Shown here: piece by piece, positions 40,471 to 42,251 of the stretch
Layout: each line of letters starts with the position of its first letter
How positions within the stretch are numbered: the first letter of the stretch is position 1
Source of the DNA: CAUPWF01 sp964367905
GTDB taxonomy: Bacteria > Bacillota > Clostridia > Lachnospirales > Lachnospiraceae
DNA: 42,251 bases
Direction: 5' to 3'
Assembly (NCBI GenBank): GCA_964367905.1
Contig: CAYIZP010000028.1
Coordinates: forward strand, 1 to 42,251
Notes under the pieces: model-generated
What the model saw: only the letters and a program-made list of their open reading frames with translations
Told to the model about the DNA's origin: nothing
Databases searched by the model: none
Position numbers and translations under genes: made by a program

Positions 40471-42099
40471 ATGAAGAGAAGAGTTGTAGCAACACTATTG
40501 GCTGTATCAATGTTAGCATTGACATTTACTGGATGTGGGAATGGTCAACCAGCCGAAGGTACAAGCACAGAAGAAACTGCGGAAGAAGCAGAAGGAGAGG
40601 CGAGTGAAGAAGGCGGAGCGGAAGCGACAGGTGGGATGGTTTCAGCAGAGCCTGTAGAAATGACATTCTTTAGATCCATTAATGGAGTCCCTTACAATGA
40701 AGAGATGCCTACTTGGCAAGCAATTGCAGAGAAGACCAACGTAACACTAAAAGGTGTGATTTCTGAGAACAATGCTGCGGAGAAGGATGCATTCAACCTA
40801 ATGGTAGGTTCAGGGGAACTTGCTGATTTAATATGTTACAAGAACATGAATGAAATGGAGAAACTTGGATTTGATGGTGGTTTGATTCCACTAAATGATT
40901 TGATTGAAGAGCATGCTCCAAACATTAAGGCGATGTTAGAGTCTGATCCAGCTATGAAGGCTGCTGCATATGCGTATGATGGAAACATCTATCAAGTTCC
41001 TTATAGAAAGAGTGTACAAGTAGCGGAATATTGGTGGGTACGTCAAGACTGGTTAGACACCTTAGAACTTGAAGCACCAGAGACAGTAGATGACTTATAT
41101 GATGTATTGACAGCATTTAGAAATGAAGATCCAAATGGTAATGGCGAAAAGGATGAAATTCCATTATTTGATCGTGCAGGTTCTAGAGATCCAGATGAAT
41201 ACTTAGCTTTGTGGGATACAAGTTTAACATTCTTTGTTCGAGATGATAAAATCGAGTTTGAACCATTGAATGATGACTTTAGACTAGGTGTGGAGACGAT
41301 GGCGAAATGGTATGAAGAAGAGCTAATTGATCCAGAATTCTTCACAAGAGGAGAAACAGCGCGTGATGCATTATTCGGTGGCAATTTATCAGGAATCACA
41401 CATGACTGGCAAAGTGCTTCAAACTATAACCTTACATTGCAAGAGTCTGTACCAGGATTTGAAATGGTACCATTCGCTCCTATGGTAAATCACAATGGTG
41501 ATCAACAAGAGAGAACAGTAACAATTCCTCAACCAGGAACAGGTATTTCTTCCACATGTGCAGATCCTGTAACAGCAATTAAGTATTTAGACTTCTTATG
41601 CTCGGAAGAAGGAGCAATCATGCAACAATGGGGTGTGGAAGGAAATACATGTGAAGTAGTAGATGGTGAATATCAATATTCAGAACAAGCACAAAATTCT
41701 GAATTAACATTATTGGGATACCTATGGTCGCAAGGTGCACAATTAGTTGTAACTGGTATCCAAGCAGAAGGTGGAGAAGAGGCTTCTCTATTTGAAGATA
41801 ATGCGAAAGAAGCATTTGCAATGTATTCAGAGAATACAGATTGGTTGCTTTATGATGAAGAGCTAGCACTTAAGATGATGAAATATAGCCCAGAGGAAGC
41901 ATCAGAATATCAATTATTGATGTCCACAATTGATTCTTATGTTTTGGAAACCTTCCAAGCATGGGTATTGGGAACAGCAGAATTGAATGATGATACATAT
42001 CAAGCATTTATCGACGAGTTGAAAGCAAGGGATATTGATCGTGCGATTGAGATTAATCAAGTAGCATATGACAGATACCTTGAAACTGTAAGTAATTAA
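40471..42099 (+). CDS. Solute-binding lipoprotein (LplA/YtcQ type)
   Basis: 542 aa, long as usual for LplA/YtcQ proteins. The signal peptide ends in lipobox TFTGC with Cys22 acylated. A Glu/Ala-rich linker (~25-52) precedes the binding fold. Class features include EYWWVRQDWLDTLELEAP (~189-206), DEIPLFDRAG (~229-238) and the C-terminal AFQAW/DDTYQAFIDELKA segment (~500-525). It binds oligosaccharides outside the cell for the two upstream permeases. Cargo is probably an unsaturated uronide, inferred from GH88. RBS AGAGAGGAAAAA. A long hairpin follows the stop. Confidence 0.9.
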   Translation: MKRRVVATLLAVSMLALTFTGCGNGQPAEGTSTEETAEEAEGEASEEGGAEATGGMVSAEPVEMTFFRSINGVPYNEEMPTWQAIAEKTNVTLKGVISENNAAEKDAFNLMVGSGELADLICYKNMNEMEKLGFDGGLIPLNDLIEEHAPNIKAMLESDPAMKAAAYAYDGNIYQVPYRKSVQVAEYWWVRQDWLDTLELEAPETVDDLYDVLTAFRNEDPNGNGEKDEIPLFDRAGSRDPDEYLALWDTSLTFFVRDDKIEFEPLNDDFRLGVETMAKWYEEELIDPEFFTRGETARDALFGGNLSGITHDWQSASNYNLTLQESVPGFEMVPFAPMVNHNGDQQERTVTIPQPGTGISSTCADPVTAIKYLDFLCSEEGAIMQQWGVEGNTCEVVDGEYQYSEQAQNSELTLLGYLWSQGAQLVVTGIQAEGGEEASLFEDNAKEAFAMYSENTDWLLYDEELALKMMKYSPEEASEYQLLMSTIDSYVLETFQAWVLGTAELNDDTYQAFIDELKARDIDRAIEINQVAYDRYLETVSN

Positions 42100-42112
42100 A
42101 TAAAGTATAGGT

Positions 42113-42162
42113 AAAGAAGTAGTGCTAGTAGGAATTGAAAAGCCTGCTAGCACTCTTTCTTT
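42113..42162 (+). repeat. Long hairpin after the lipoprotein gene
   Basis: A ~20-bp stem pairs 42113-42132 (ending AGTGCTAGTAGG) with 42143-42162 (starting CCTGCTAGCACT). It has one G-U and two mismatched positions and a ten-base loop; the right arm ends CTTTCTTT. It is a partial terminator or 3'-end stabiliser between the binding-protein gene and the next gene. Confidence 0.7.
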
Positions 42163-42200
42163 AAGAGAAAATATTAAGAATAAAAATGGGAGAAATAAAA

Positions 42201-42251
42201 ATGGCTAATTTTTCATTAGAAGGTAAAGTAGTATTAGTAACAGGAGCATCT
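42201..42251 (+). CDS. Short-chain dehydrogenase, 5' end only (possibly KduD/DhuD-like)
   Basis: Only 17 codons lie inside the window: MANFSLEGKVVLVTGAS. The FSLEGKVxLVTGAS start is the Rossmann nucleotide-binding motif of SDR enzymes and resembles 2-deoxy-D-gluconate 3-dehydrogenase/KduD proteins. A KduD-type enzyme would act after GH88 on the released unsaturated uronate. GGGAGA lies seven bases upstream of ATG 42201; an in-frame ATG at 42186 is possible. Truncated by the window edge, so the specific function is tentative. Confidence 0.65.
   Translation, partial: MANFSLEGKVVLVTGAS

Noticed and set aside
1..42251. Search for CRISPR arrays, tRNAs, rRNA, insertion sequences and cre sites.
   Set aside because: No regularly spaced repeats, cloverleaf-like genes or transposase frames were seen. 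Candidate cre-like words before rhaB, the sulfatase and GH88 did not match the consensus well enough to report.

Overview
The window looks like chromosomal DNA of a low-GC anaerobic Firmicute, most likely a Clostridia/Lachnospiraceae relative. The reasons are AT-rich sequence, strong AGGAGG-type ribosome binding sites, sigma-A-like promoters, lipobox solute-binding proteins, split transketolase, YesM/YesN-type regulators and many carbohydrate ABC transporters. No rRNA, tRNA, CRISPR array, insertion sequence or phage gene was seen. The species assignment is inference.

Layout. (1) 13-4066, minus strand: a MarR regulator and two half-transporter genes for a heterodimeric ABC exporter. Their promoter carries two near-identical MarR operators. 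(2) 4226-7157: mtnA in a tight operon with a minimal nucleotidyltransferase and a HEPN protein, then an unidentified membrane protein and a convergent small protein with a HEPN-like R-N-x3-H motif and a C-terminal membrane helix. (3) 7210-19769: an L-rhamnose locus with an AraC regulator, rhaB, rhaA, rhaM, a YesM/YesN two-component system and a four-gene CUT2 sugar ABC transporter. Rhamnulose-1-phosphate aldolase is absent. (4) 19939-22200: an intracellular GH3 glycosidase whose last ~180 bases are far more AT-rich than the rest. (5) 22348-33180: an AT-richer block with a Dabb protein and a long operon. The operon encodes an uncharacterised TIM-barrel glycosidase, a CUT1 transporter without its ATPase, a FadR-type GntR regulator, a single-cysteine Asp/Glu-racemase-family protein, split transketolase, a glycerate dehydrogenase-like enzyme and glycerate kinase. 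(6) 33327-42251: an intracellular sulfatase, a membrane-bound AraC regulator (YtdP/YesS-like), a GH88 unsaturated glucuronyl hydrolase, an LplB/YtcP-type CUT1 transporter with its lipoprotein, and the first 17 codons of a short-chain dehydrogenase that is possibly KduD-like.

How it fits together. All glycan-cleaving enzymes lack signal peptides, so oligosaccharides appear to be imported by the lipoprotein-dependent transporters and broken down in the cytoplasm. GH3 and the sulfatase, 13 kb apart, share a ~40-bp promoter-proximal box (32/40 identical). This ties the rhamnose side to the sulfatase/GH88 side and suggests one glycan containing rhamnose, unsaturated uronate and possibly sulfate. 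The operon of block (5) looks like a complete but undescribed route: import, hydrolysis, transketolase chemistry, and recovery of carbon through hydroxypyruvate and glycerate. It is the best candidate here for a new pathway.
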